From assembly GCA_022606425.2 (NCBI GenBank), contig JAHDVF020000424.1, positions 62,001 to 126,000 of the forward strand: 64,000 nt of DNA, in the 5' to 3' direction. The notes beneath the pieces were generated by a model. The model did no database searches. It saw only the letters and a program-made list of their open reading frames with translations, and was not told the DNA's origin. Source of the DNA: Lepidostoma basale (Eukaryota > Arthropoda > Insecta > Trichoptera > Lepidostomatidae). The translations under genes were made by a program, and so were the position numbers. Below, piece by piece: positions 31,465 to 42,368 of this stretch; the first letter of the stretch is position 1, and every line of letters starts with the position of its first letter.

Positions 31465-31690
31465 TTATTTTTTTTTATACAACAGGTTGCTTGAACCCAA
31501 TAACAGTATACATTTTTTTAAAGCTGATATATTGATTCTCGTGACATGTGACAGGTAGCCAATCTATCGCCATTTTATTGTCACGTGAATACTACGCCAG
31601 ACCAAAGACAATGTGACAATCACACTGCCATCGCCGGGAATCGAACCCAGAACCTTCGGAATGGGAATCAGAGCTCTTACCACTCTTATT
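31465..31690 (-). mobile_element. tRNA-derived SINE1-B
   Basis: The minus strand has AAGGTTCTGGGTTCGATTCC, CACTGCCATCGCC-type complement, CTTTGGTCTGGCGTAG and a tail ending GTTCAAGCAACCTGTTGTAT. Confidence 0.75.
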
Positions 31691-31694
31691 ATTA

Positions 31695-33055
31695 TGATAA
31701 TATTATCTCTTATACAAGTGGCCCTAAAATCATTTTCAAAACAAAGTCTATATTAAAAATAATCGTATCAAATTAACATATTTTGGATATTCCCAGGCTT
31801 CAGTAAGAGTCCCTCATTATTTTTTTAACTTTCTAAAGCGAAAAAAGTTAAACATTTTATCAAAGTTAAAAATTCTTTACCGTTATATCACATTACCAAA
31901 TTCAAAAGATAAGATTATACTTCAATGCAATTTTGAACATAATATAATAGATTGGAGATTCAGTGATGCTTTTATGTTTTTTTCGTTTTGATTATTATTT
32001 TTTTTGAAGGGTATTTCAAAGTCTATCGAAGACTCATAGAATGTACGTCGTGGAAGAAGTAAAATGTCTCTCTGTTATTTCAACCGTCTTTGAATGGAAG
32101 AACATTTTTTCTAGTGATTATTAATGTAAGGATAATATGAGTACGATTTTATTTGATTGAATTGTTTCTATCCAAATGACTAATATAAGTACCGTGCGCT
32201 TTGAGGGGGTGCCGATTATCTTGCTGGGGGGAGGGGAGACTGATCCGCAATGCCGGACCTCGTCTTCCTCCTCTTTAGTTCAATTGCATGATTTTTTCTT
32301 TTCTAAAAATATATAGAATAAACTTCCTATGTTACCTTACTTATTCCACACATTAAATAAATATTCATATTTCCCCCATCCTGCATTTTGTCTTCTCCCT
32401 CCCTCCTGTGCCTCCTGCTGTGCATTATTTCTTTTTTATTCTTTCTCTAACATATGTTATTTATGTATCAATTGTGAATTTTCTTTTGCTGTTGTATTGT
32501 TATGTGTGTACGGCGGGACATCGAGGGAGAGTAGCGTAGCTTAAATGTGGTCTGGGTCCCGCATGGTTGCAAATGTGCATGTTTTATTTTTATTAAACGT
32601 AAATCGAGCACGGACGGGGGACGGGCCTAGGGAGTGCACGAGTGAAGCTGACGAAAGGCGCCGCTGCGCCTATATCAGCTTCGGGTACGCGAAGGGAGCC
32701 CTCTATGGCTCGGCCATAAAAAAAATGACTATTATTTGATTTTTTGTTGTAATACTTTTTTCGATATTGCGGGAAATTCGTGTTTTAAAAGTTTGGTAAC
32801 AAATAATATTTAAATTGATAATGATAATACGAGAAAAAAAACTTTTAGTAAACGAATGATTTCCTCTAATATAGCCAATTTCTTTTTAAATATTATAAGA
32901 AATTGCTTCGTTATGTCACAATATATTATATTGTTTATTAAATCACTAATTGTGATTTATTAAAATTAGAATGTATTCACAATGTGAACTATTATGAAAA
33001 ATGTCTCAATATTGATTATATACTTTTTATTATACTTTTTTTCAAACAACAACAA
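31695..33055. other. Unassigned DNA with GC-rich patches
   Basis: No gene is recognised. 32200-32260 and 32590-32720 are GC-rich. Short open frames around 32329-32739 show no known motif. Confidence 0.3.
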
Positions 33056-33062
33056 AAACCAA

Positions 33063-33455
33063 ACATCACCCCGTTTCCCCGAAGGGGCGAGCAGAGAAAA
33101 TAGACCCCCACACAACTCTATCCTGATACACGTCTCTAGATTTCTCCACATTCATACAGCGAGTCATACACGCACGTCGATTCTACCGACATCTAGCATG
33201 GCCGACCTATAAAATTTAATTAATTTGGACATGCCGCGGTTTTCTCGGTCTCCCACGATTCCGTACTTAATTCAGACCGTTAACGTGTATACGTTAACGG
33301 TCTGATACATTCTTAACCATTTTTCCTTTACCCTTGCTTTCCATATGTCCAAACCAACGCAGTGATCTTTTTATCATTTTGATCATAAAACTTTCCTCTG
33401 CGCTACATTACTTCCTTATATCAGCATTTAAAATTCAGTCGTACATAATATTACC
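33063..33455 (-). mobile_element. LINE-A2 3' fragment
   Basis: The complement of the 3' end (CATCACCCCGTTTCCCC) and of the ETCIR..., MTRCMNVE, RRACMTRC and VGHARCR segments, A2-like in sequence. It is heavily frameshifted. The tail is TTG-like instead of TTAG. Confidence 0.75.
33273..33304. repeat. Perfect 14-bp inverted repeat, 4-base loop
   Basis: CAGACCGTTAACGT at 33273-33286 and its exact reverse complement at 33291-33304, inside the LINE-A2 copy. It is absent from other LINE-A copies, so it arose by a local inverted duplication of about 16 bp. Confidence 0.75.
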
Positions 33456-33468
33456 ACACGTTCGCCAA

Positions 33469-33550
33469 AATCACACTGCCCTTGCCGGGAATCGAATCCG
33501 GGGCTTTCAGTGTGGCAGTCATAGTTCTTGCCACTATACCACGAAGGTCG
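33469..33550 (-). mobile_element. SINE1 head fragment
   Basis: The minus strand reads CGACCTTCGTGGTATAGTGG and CCGGATTCGATTCCCGGCAA, the tRNA-like head. The body is truncated at the LINE-A2 junction. Confidence 0.7.
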
Positions 33551-34229
33551 TATCTATAATAATTGTAGAGAATATCGAGAGGAGTTCATTAGAAATGTTT
33601 TTTCAAAATAAGTTTTAATAATTCTTCTTTGTATTATATATGCGAATATAGAACGAAAAAATGCCACTTATTATAGAGTTCATAACTTATAAATTTTCGT
33701 AATATTTCTTTAACAAGTTAAATCGTTTCTTGCTACTTCTTCTACTAACGGCTCATCAAGGAAAATCATAACAGCCTACAATAATTTATAGCCGATTCCT
33801 GTAAGGTCTTTTATTTTCCCATATTTCTATAGCTCCCCATAAAGTCCGCTTGAGAGGGTAGGGGGATTGAAGGTTAACGGAAACGTTCTTATTTTGATCT
33901 GATAAAAACAATGAACTCGAATTGATGTGCTCGTTCCACAATCAGATTTTAATCAATTCATATACTGTATAGTGAAAACAATACATGAATGTGATGTGAT
34001 CTGGACACTAAAATGTTATTATAGAATTAGATATATTTAGATACGTATTCGATAGTTTTGTTCAGTGATTTATTTCTCAAGACAATTTAAAAAGAAAATT
34101 AAGATTGGATATATTGGACAAACAATATACGATAAAATACCTAATGATTAAGTTAGAAAGATTTTTTTGAAGATGATCAAATGCTTGTACTGAAATCTCT
34201 TGATGGAAGTTCATTTTAAATAATAAATC
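33551..34229. other. Unassigned AT-rich DNA
   Basis: No feature is recognised. Confidence 0.35.
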
Positions 34230-34400
34230 AATTGATGTTTTTTTTACTACTCCACTTTTGTCTTTATTTCGACAGCGACCGGTTTTGCCAGACTCGCTGG
34301 TAACCAGTCTGTCAATGCCAACGAGTCTGGCGAAACTGTTCGCTGTCGAAATAAAGACGAAAGTGGAAGTAGTAAAAAAACGTCGTTTTATTTAATTATT
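34230..34400. repeat. Compact hairpin with two degenerate hammerhead-like motifs
   Basis: Near-perfect inverted arms include TACTACTCCACTTTTGTCTT and TTATTTCGACAGCGA and their complements. The centre holds GCCAACGAGTCTGGCGAAAC (plus) and GAGTCTGGCAAAACCGGTC (minus). These resemble stem II plus GAAAC of the GCCAA-type hammerheads, with CTGTCAAT in place of CTGATGAT. The arms match the inner arms around LINE-A at 2490-2530 and 8155-8200. Confidence 0.7.
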
Positions 34401-34416
34401 ATTTAAGAAAGAAATT

Positions 34417-35162
34417 TTAAGCTGATGGATGCGTCCTAAATAAAACTAGCAAGTGGGCACTAAGATGGTTTAGACATAAGGAACAAATGGATGTGGGGAA
34501 AATGGTTAAAATAATATATATAAAAGTAACTTGTGAATGTAAAAAGAGGTCGAAAAAGGCCAAGGAAGATAGTCTTCTTCTTCTTATTCCTCTAAGTTTA
34601 GGTCGTATGACCTGTTTGTGACGGTAGGCTGTCCTGGGATGATGATGTCCAGCCATCTCTCCATCTCTTCGGCGGCCTTCCTGGTAATCTCTTGCTGCTT
34701 GGGTTTTCATCTTTAACAAGTTTTGGAATTCTTGTAAAATCCATGCGGTTCACGTGGTCTCTCCAAAAGCGCTTCTGCTTCTTCCCCATCTCACTATGTC
34801 TTCAAAACCACACACAGACCTAATCGTTTCATTTCTGATCCGATCTCTGAGGGTTTTGCCTGCGATGGAGCATGGGGTTCGCATTTCTACTACTCTAAGA
34901 AGGTTCTTAGTTCTATTGGTATCGGTTCTAACCTCTATTCCGTACGTCATGATGGGGCGAACGCATACCTCGACGGAAGATAGTGAATGACCAAATTAAT
35001 CAATTACTATAAGGCGGCCATGTTCGAAGTAGGAACAATTGACGATCGTGCATGCCATGATGTATGAATGTACATGATGCGCAAGAGTTAAGTCAGAATA
35101 GAACAATGTGGTGGTCCATCCTCTCTGGGGAAACGGCGTTATGATCGTTAGTTAGTTAGTTC
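34417..35162 (+). mobile_element. LINE-A-like 3' fragment split by another LINE
   Basis: Left part 34417-34573 (ALRWFRH, KVTCECKKRSKKAKE-like coding, degraded) and right part 34975-35162 (NDQINQ, DRACH, MNV, then GTTAGTTAGTTAG tail). The two join smoothly if the insertion and one copy of its 10-bp duplication are removed. Confidence 0.8.
34574..34974 (-). mobile_element. LINE-D (RTE-like) tail, flanked by a 10-bp target duplication
   Basis: On the minus strand it codes MTYGIEVRTDTNRTKNLLRV, AGKTLRDRIRNETIRSVCGF, then in another frame FWRDHVNRM and RLPGRPPKRWRDGWTSSSQD. A short end with AGAAGAAGA repeats follows. It is flanked by GGAAGATAGT at 34564-34573 and 34975-34984, a perfect target duplication, so this is a true 5'-truncated retrotransposition event. 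Confidence 0.9.
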
Positions 35163-35186
35163 AGATTGGCCAATTATTAATATGTA

Positions 35187-35480
35187 TGAAAAAACGATAG
35201 TTTTCAAGGAGTTTTATTATAATATTTATATACGACATGTTTCGCCCTTCTCAGGCATTATCACATATGATAATGTCTTAGATGGGCAAAACATGTCATA
35301 CATAAATATTATAATAAAACTCCTTGAAAACTTTCGTTTTTCATACATATTGATAATTTAATATGGAGTTTTACATCATTGTTCAAGAAACAATTAATAA
35401 ATATTTAAATAATGTATTTTCATACATATTAATAATTTAATATGGAGTTTAACATCATTGTTCAAGAAACATTAAATAAG
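35187..35480. repeat. Foldback with GCC..GGC hammerhead-like motifs
   Basis: Inverted arms (GTTTTCAAGGAGTTTTATTATAATATTTATA and complement, 35190-35350; written here in parts: GTTTTCAAGGAGTTTTAT, ATAATATTTATA). They enclose motifs at 35228-35256 (minus, GATAATGCCTGAGAAGGGCG then AAACATGTC) and 35265-35312 (plus, GATAATG...GGGCAAAACATGTC). The core reads TGATAA instead of CTGANGA, so activity is doubtful. The element continues with ATGGAGTTTTACATCATTG and TTCAAGAAACAAT, a tail seen at many sites. Confidence 0.65.
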
Positions 35481-36065
35481 ATTGGACAAATATTGAAGTC
35501 AGCATACAATTTTTTTTGTTGAAACTACCCTGAAGTGGTTCGTTCGTGCACAGCAAGCTAATTTCACTAACTTTACAAGTTTTTTCACTATTGAGTCAAG
35601 TGGCATAGCGGAAAGCGTGCAGTGCGGCTATGTGATAGTATGCCGTATGATGTTTTGCTAGATTGCTTGCAGAGTAGCTATAACTACCAAGCATGGTTCC
35701 TCCCTGTATGATCGTAGTCTTATGATTTTGTTCAGTGTACTCCAAACTGCGGTGCATGAGTCAATATAAAAAAATACAATTATTAACCCATTAATAATTT
35801 TCTATAAATGAAATATGATTATAAACACCAACAAGGCAACACATTTACTTTTGTTGATTGTATTTTTATGAAAGAAGCATGAAAAAATATTTGAATTATA
35901 ATATACCACAAATGATAGGTGATCAAAAGGACAATATGCTTGGCTAATAATCTTGGGTATTTGTGTTTGATTCCGGTCACGATTTTTTTTCTGTATAACT
36001 TTTCAGCTGTATAGATTGTTTTAATTGAGTAAATCTTACGTTTTTGTTATTAAAAAATATATAAT
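35481..36065. other. Unassigned AT-rich DNA
   Basis: No feature is recognised. Confidence 0.35.
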
Positions 36066-36069
36066 ATAT

Positions 36070-36260
36070 CGAGAAAAATATTTTAATTATTCTGAAGAAA
36101 CATAACATCTCTCAAAACTGATCATATTTGTAAACAATTTTATAATATTTTAAAAACGTATCTTTATAATATCACTGAGGAAGGATCGGTTGTCCGAAAC
36201 ATGTCATAATATTTTTTTTTAAAGTTAGTGTTGTATATACAAAGTAAATAAAAAAGAAAA
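36070..36260 (+). repeat. Hammerhead element, single arm
   Basis: A right arm of the GTCC type: AACTGATCATATTTGTAAAC, the motif at 36166-36215, then AGTTAGTGTTGTATATACAA. No partner arm lies nearby. Confidence 0.65.
36166..36215 (+). ncRNA. Hammerhead ribozyme-like motif with intact core
   Basis: The core is CTGAGGA at 36175-36181 (N7 is G, allowed), with an extra A at 36182. Stem II pairs GGAT (36183-36186) with GTCC (36192-36195), including T-G. GAAAC is at 36196-36200, then AT loop, GT, and C36205 as the cleavage-site base. Stem I pairs TAATATT (36207-36213) with the AATATCA side if A36206 is bulged, with one A-C mismatch. Confidence 0.6.
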
Positions 36261-37560
36261 AGACAAATAAAATATTTTTAACCAATAGAATTCTTAACAA
36301 CGTTATAGTGTTGACCGTAAAATCGCCTAGAAAAGCTTACAACGATCGTGTTTGCTCACAAAAAAGTAATCATATATGCTCGAATAATAAATTCGGTGCG
36401 ATAAATAGTGCATTCGGCTCGTATCTTTTACTTATTTTTTAAAATTAATTACGTGTTTTAAGTTTTCCTTTAGTAATTTAAGGAACATAGTTGCAGTCAA
36501 AGGATTAAATGCTAAAACACTTGATATTTTAAAATAAAAAAATATGTAAGCTCACCTTGTTCTTAGGTCACCCATCCTGTGAATGTGTTTAGCACAAAGT
36601 TAATATACCACGCAAGTAATTAGCAAATAGTTTGGTTAGTTTTAGTAGGGTTTAAATCGATACGGTAAGTATCCGATCACACCGGAGTCCATATTTCCCT
36701 ATCAAGCGACTCTTCTACCTTCCCGGTCTGGCATCTTCCCGAGCGACTCGTATATGGACCTACTCCTCCCTAATAGAGTATAATATAACGTCCAATATAA
36801 TTCAAAAGGTTCGCGGAAGAGGAAGTGGTGTAATAAATTCTGAAAGGAGAAGTGGTAGACCCAAGCTGGGTCGAGGTACATCAAGGGACGAGTTATATAC
36901 TCGGAGAAGGCAAATGATACTCTTATCATAATTCCCTGTTCTATGCTATTTTTGTGAATCATTTAAAATTAAATAAAATCAAAATAAAGAAATCCCATAC
37001 GAAAATCTTTTAGATACAAAACATTATACACTTTGAAATTGAAAAATAACTTTGGTTATTTTCTAGTTAAATATAAAAAATCACCACATGTTTCTCAGGA
37101 GATTTTTAACATATTAAGATATATTATAATGTTCTAGCCAGGGGAAATATAAAATTTCAATGAAATCATTTAGACAACGTACATTTTCATACATATTAAG
37201 CAATAAGCATAACACCCAAATAAAAATGTTTTTTTCTATATATTAAATAATTCAATCAAGCAGTTTTACCTAATTAATTTCTTCGTGCCATAAAACAACC
37301 CTTGAGTGTGAATTATTATTTTATTTTGAAACGCTTTTGCATTTTCAATTTAGCTTATTTAAAATTAAAACGCTTACTTGGGTGGGCCCGTAAAGTAAAA
37401 TTTAATAGCCAGCTTAAACAACGGGGTTCTTGAAGAATTATTAAAATTGCAAGTTTAATTACCTACTTAGATTATTTACTCCGAAATCGTTTTAATATAA
37501 AAGTGTTGAACTCTTCTAATTGGTGAATGTTTAATAAATAAGGCTGTAATTACAATAAAA
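36261..37560. other. Unassigned DNA
   Basis: No gene is recognised. 36660-36950 is less AT-rich, with an 86-codon minus-strand frame lacking any known motif. Confidence 0.3.
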
Positions 37561-37567
37561 TGCCATT

Positions 37568-37800
37568 CTTTGTGGCCGAGTGGTAAGTGTCACGATTGCC
37601 ACACAGAAGGTCCCGGATTCGATTCCCGGCGCGATTGTCACACTGTCTTTGATCTGGTGTGGAATTCACGTGACGATATATTAGCTACCTATCATATGTC
37701 ATTAGAATCAATATGCTTGCTATACTCTTTACATGTATTTGGAGCGCGCTGTAATGATGCAAAGAGCGATTCAACATAGCAAGAGTATTAATATTAATAA
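37568..37800 (+). mobile_element. tRNA-derived SINE1-A
   Basis: The head is CTTTGTGGCCGAGTGGTAAG and AGGTCCCGGATTCGATTCCC. Then come CACTGTCTTTGATCTGGTG, AATTCACGTGACGATAT, and the tail TGATGCAAAGAGCGATTCAA. This is a plus-strand copy of the 26522 element. Confidence 0.85.
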
Positions 37801-38227
37801 AAACTTGTAATTATCTCATTAAATATTTCTTGTCATTTAATTATCAAATATTTGAAAATGATGTGGCAGTGTAAAATATGTCACACTTCTAAAATAGATT
37901 AAATCGTCTGAAAAATGAGGTTTTCATTAATATTATATACTTCATCTAATTAGTTTTAACCCTTAGACCCCATCTGTTATCGTTACGTGGCAAATTCTTC
38001 GTCGTCATACTTTGAATAACATGTCACTTTAAAAACGATATTTTCTTGCAAATCGTAATAGCAATAATTGATTATATGAGTCTCTTCCTCGAATATCAAA
38101 AACTCAATAAACACACACGCGAAATTATGATGCGCACGGTCTACTATTAATTTGACTAAAGTCAATCGTATCTGGCAGAGAAAACTTTAAGTGTGTTGCT
38201 CTTTTTCGTAGAATTAAAAGATCTCTT
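37801..38227. other. Unassigned AT-rich DNA
   Basis: No feature is recognised. Confidence 0.35.
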
Positions 38228-38385
38228 TTTTAGAACTCCAAGGATTTAAATCAATGATTTAATAAATTATTATGCATTTCCTAACAGAGCTGAAATATTA
38301 TAGCTCATTATTGTAAAGAAGTAATCGGGTCGTAACCAGACTTGAACTCAAGTCTTTTGGAATAGGAGGCAAACGTTCTGACACA
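38228..38385 (-). mobile_element. SINE2 copy
   Basis: The minus strand has GAACGTTTGCCTCCTATTCC, GACTTGAGTTCAAGTCTGGT (B-box-like), GAGCTATAATATTTCAGCTC and the tail TTGATTTAAATCCTTGGAG. It is homologous to 27400-27565. Confidence 0.7.
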
Positions 38386-38520
38386 TTTGATAATGCCTTA
38401 TCAAGGCAAAACATGTTGTTCTCATAAAATAAAACTAGAACAAGACCGATTTTTTCATATGTATTATTATTAATTATGAAAATATACATAATTGTTCATG
38501 AAACGATAAATATTCGGTGT
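38378..38520 (+). repeat. GCC..GGC hammerhead-like element, single arm
   Basis: TTTGATAATGCCTTATCAAG then GCAAAACATGTTG: stem II GCCTT/AAGGC is perfect, but the core is TGATAA and GAAAC is AAAAC. It is followed by the TTGTTCATGAAACGATAAAT tail of this family. Confidence 0.5.
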
Positions 38521-38616
38521 TAGTAATAAAATAATGTCATCTCTTTAACGATGTCAAGATTTATCTCAATAAATAACAGTCATCCCGAATAAATTACTTT
38601 TACAAAATATACTTAC

Positions 38617-38705
38617 TAACGAACTAAGCATCACGTAGTTTCCCTGCAACGATGGACCCAAACATTGCTTTCCTGACATAGTTCTATCGCTTACATATGT
38701 ATTTT
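38617..38705 (-). mobile_element. LINE-A 3' end, degraded
   Basis: ACTAACGAACTAAGCATCAC and GTAGTTTCCCTGCAACG resemble the LINE-A tail and last codons. Only about 90 bp remain. Confidence 0.5.
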
Positions 38706-39265
38706 AATATTTGATTTGATGAGAACTTTACGTCTTTACTCTCCAATTCTGACACATGGTTTGATGATTTACATTCAATATTGAGAACATTATATAAATA
38801 TAAAATTGTTAACAATCCTTCATCATTTTCACATTACGTTGTGACACAAAAACCCAGCAGAAAGGAAAAGCGTTGAATAGTGAAAAACTCAATGTGTTGA
38901 AAAGATTGCCTGATAACAGGCGCTCTCAGCAAGTAGCCGATATTACAATAGCGACATAAGTAGGAATTTTGTATAGAAGTAATATACGGCCGGGAGAACA
39001 CATTTTTAATATAACAAGTAGGCAATTTTGTAACAACCGACTTTCCCTTATTTGTATAAAACTCAGCGGATTGAGGCCAGTATTGAGCCCATAAGCTGAA
39101 CGTTCCTTTCATTCTTTATTTTCACACCAAACACAATATTTTCTCAATTTGAGAAAAAAAAAACAGATTTGTATATTTTGTAAGAATCGTTTATTGAGGT
39201 TATCTGTTATTTATTAGGATAAATCTACATATCATTAAATTTGAATTTATATCATTACTCAAGCT
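38706..39265. other. Unassigned AT-rich DNA
   Basis: A 92-codon minus-strand frame at 38834-39112 has no recognisable motif. Confidence 0.3.
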
Positions 39266-39267
39266 AA

Positions 39268-39340
39268 GATGCGGCACTCCATCCTTCTCTTTTCGCCCCG
39301 CGGGAGACGCGGTGTGATGGGTTGCGAACCTCATCGGCAT
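39268..39340 (-). mobile_element. SINE-A head without LINE tail
   Basis: Matches the non-LINE head of SINE-A (GATGCGGCACTCCATCC, CGCGGGAGACGCGGTGTGAT). It lacks the LINE-A-derived 3' part, which suggests the head exists independently or was truncated. Confidence 0.6.
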
Positions 39341-39374
39341 TTGTCATAAATTTATATAATATGAATACATTTGT

Positions 39375-39545
39375 AAATTTGCATTTACACCACTTTATTC
39401 GTTTCAACAACCAACCGGTTTCGCTCCCACCGGAGCTTCATCAGCGTTATAAAAGAGACTGTAACGGTGTTTTTTGTAACCTTGACTTTTTCGCCATGGT
39501 AAGACATTATCAAATATATCGAAACATATCATTCACATAAATTAA
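39375..39545 (-). repeat. ACCGGT-type hammerhead element
   Basis: AT-rich flank, the motif at 39408-39452, and a degraded GCC-type motif at about 39485-39530 (CGCCATGGTAAGACATTATC). It shares the TTTACACCACTTTATTCG terminus with the element near 14150-14280 in inverse order. Confidence 0.55.
39408..39452 (-). ncRNA. Hammerhead ribozyme-like motif, ACCGGT subfamily, intact core
   Basis: On the minus strand the core is CTGATGA (complement of 39438-39444) with an extra A (39437). Stem II is GCTCC/GGAGC (39432-39436 with 39423-39427), five perfect pairs around a four-base loop. GAAAC follows, then a CG loop, GT, and T (39413) as the cleavage-site base. Stem I pairs GGTTG with TAACG, four pairs with the first position mismatched. 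The homologue at 14191-14236 keeps that first pair but has lost the first core base, so the shared ancestor was plausibly a complete hammerhead. Confidence 0.72.
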
Positions 39546-40067
39546 ATTAAAACTTCTAGAAAACTGATGTTTTATTCTTATTAATTATGTAATATCGGAT
39601 GTTTTCATTATTTTAATAACCGAATGTAATAATGACAGGTTTTATAAGGGATGTTGAAGTGTGATGAATTTCTAGTACCAAAATTTGCATGATATTGACA
39701 TGCATAGAGCAGGCTTAAAATGATGAAAGTGGGATAAATCTGTCTTAAATTTGACCATTTTGCAAAACGTTTAAATGCATCATGTGTGAAAGAATACAAA
39801 AAATAGATATAAAAAAATAGGCTACAATACTATTATATATACGACCGTAATACAAACAAAAAATAGTTTTTTAAAGTTATTACTTAAAGATTCCTAGCTT
39901 TAACTGAGAAATGGTTCTTCATTTTATTTTATAATAATATACTTTACCTAAAATTACTTATTATTTAAAGATACTTATTATAACGTACTTATTGTATTAT
40001 ATAAAGATACATTAAGTTAAATATAATGACTAATGTTTAAAACATTTATTTGGTTAGAGTTTTGTTA
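39546..40067. other. Unassigned AT-rich DNA
   Basis: No feature is recognised. Confidence 0.35.
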
Positions 40068-40122
40068 TATATTAACACTTCATGATGAAGGTCACCTCCG
40101 AAACATGTGGTGTTTTTATTTT
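40068..40122 (+). ncRNA. Hammerhead-like motif, GGTC type
   Basis: AACACTTCATGATGAAGGTC then ACCTCCGAAACATGTGGTGT. ATGATGA replaces CTGATGA, stem II is short (GG/CC), then GAAAC and the ACATGT palindrome. The base after GT is G, which is normally not cleavable. AACAC pairs with GTGTT as an outer stem I. Probably a decayed copy. Confidence 0.45.
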
Positions 40123-41150
40123 ATTTTTATAAAAATATTTAATAGATAAAGTGAAGTAAAAAACAGCGTTGTTAATTATATTCCTATGTTATTATAATAG
40201 AATTCAATAGTGTAAACGCCTTAACCTTCAAAAAAGTATTCAATATTTGAATTTTACATCATTAATCAAGAAATAATAAATGAATAAAAAAAAAGTATAA
40301 TTATGAATAAAAATTCTTTCTAAAGTAAATAGTGCCATATTTTTTACTAAATTTTCACAAAAGATATTCGTTACTCATACATAATCTATCGTTTCATTAA
40401 TTCTTAACAAAACACACATCTTTTTACAAATTATTTAATTGACGGTAACATTTATTTCAATAGCTTTTTATCAGAATCAATTATAACATCCAATATGTCC
40501 AAGAAACCCAATCGTTGCGCAAGCGTTACCCGTAGCAGAAAATGTCAGGGGGTAGTTCTGGGAAACGATTCAACAATATACGATAGAACGTTTTATAATC
40601 AATACAAAGTGTACAAAATAATTTCCATACGATAGGCCAGCAGTGCTGGAGCGAGGGGGAGGGTGGGCGGTCTGGCGCGCGGTGGATGCAGCCAAGGACC
40701 TTGGCACACTTCCCGACAGATTGAATTTAACAGAGGCCATATTTTTTAACTTCCCCTCCCTACGCCCAAAGCCGCTCTTGTGTGAACACACTCAAATGGG
40801 AGAGAGACCACGTGACTTCGCTTTACATGGGTTCCTTCTCTGAGAATTATATCATGATAATTCTTGTTTGCAGAATTATTATGTTGCATAACATTTCATT
40901 CATTAATTCCATGTTTAATGTAAGGGTTTGCTTGTGGTATCACTGTAGAACGTAAAACATATTTATTATTTAAATATACCATATTTTATAATTTATTACA
41001 AATAAAAATAAAAAATATAAAATCTGTGTTTAAGAATATTTTTTCTTATGCCATATCAGATCCCCCCAACGTTGGCGATCACTGCAGCGAAAGCATACCT
41101 GTCCTGTATCAATATTAAAAAAAAATGCATTTTTTTTTTTAAAAGACAAG
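40123..41150. other. Unassigned DNA
   Basis: No gene is recognised. 40640-40830 is less AT-rich, with short open frames on both strands lacking known motifs. Confidence 0.3.
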
Positions 41151-41151
41151 A

Positions 41152-41322
41152 ATATGGAAGTTGCAATTTCTATATTATCATATTTTACTACTCTAAAATT
41201 TATTTCGTTCAGGCTGAACTGTTTTATTCAGGAAAAAGAATTTACATAAATAAAAATATATTTGTACTAAGTCTTGTGCTATAAGAAATATTTATTTACA
41301 CGAAAATTACAAAATGATATCA
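41152..41322 (+). repeat. Direct repeat, copy 1 of 2
   Basis: About 170 bp, from GAATATGGAAGTTGCAATTT through TTTATTTCGTTCAGGCTGAA to CACGAAAATTACAAAATG. It recurs at 42369-42550 with about 95 percent identity by eye and a 20-bp insertion. Unit ends do not match LTR conventions. Nature unknown. Confidence 0.75.
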
Positions 41323-41400
41323 AGGATTTACATCAATGATATTAGAATTTATTTTACAATCTTCAATATGAGCAGAAAATAGCTCAAAAAATAACCCATA
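41320..41400 (-). mobile_element. SINE2 tail fragment
   Basis: The minus strand has GAGCTATTTTCTGCTCATAT and the TTGATGTAAATCCTTGATA end, as in 27400-27565. The tRNA-like head is missing. Confidence 0.6.
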
Positions 41401-42368
41401 TTGAAGATAATTTTTATGCTTCGCTAAATGGCTTCGGAAATAGACAGATTAAATTCTCAAATACAAGTGATTATGGTCATAAATAGGTTAATATAAAATG
41501 TGTTTACTTTTTTGAAACAAAAATGTAAACGATGAAGATATACAAATATTTAAAAGATATCAAAAAATACTTTATGGTAACGGTAACGTGGTAATTTCTA
41601 ACAAGTATTTTTGTATTTATATAAATTAAAATCTACGTAAAACCGGCACAACAATTGCGTTTACATGTATATCTATTCGGTTGCTTACAAAACATATAAA
41701 AACTGAATCACGTAGTCAGTTTGATTTCAATTCACGTTGATATGTAATATATAATGTATATATGTAATACGCGTATATACGCATATTAAAATGTCATTAA
41801 CTCGTGTTAAATGAGACACATGCTTTCGGTCTTACTCGTTTTATGACCCCGATAATAAGTTTAAAAACCGGCTAATTTAAATGTTGGTGTATTAGTTATG
41901 GAGTAAAATTAAATATGCATAAAACAAAACCAGGGTTTTAGCACGATTAGGTATACGAAATAAATAACCTCCAAATTTTGTGTTATTGTACACTATAATT
42001 TATTACTTAAGTTAAGAAGTTTCGTAACATTATGTAAGTCGAAATATTTTATTAATTTTCACTCCAGATTGAATGTTAATTGTAACTACAAGGACATCGC
42101 CGGCAGAGGATAAATTTCCTTAATTTGTTTTCTGAAATATTGAAAATGGCTGAAGTTTGAAATAGATAACAAATATTATTAATTTTGCTAATCGCCCAAC
42201 AGCTCGGCTTCTCGAACAGCGTGTCTAGAGTGGAGTGCGGAGATTGTAGGATCCGCGAAGTGTAGAATTATTATAATCAAACATAATAATAATAAATAAC
42301 GCGTAAGCTCTTACCACCCTCAGATCTGGAGGGGGTCCAAAGGAAAATTTATTGTTTTTTTATTAATG
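41401..42368. other. Unassigned AT-rich DNA
   Basis: No feature is recognised between the two direct repeats other than the SINE2 tail. Confidence 0.35.
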
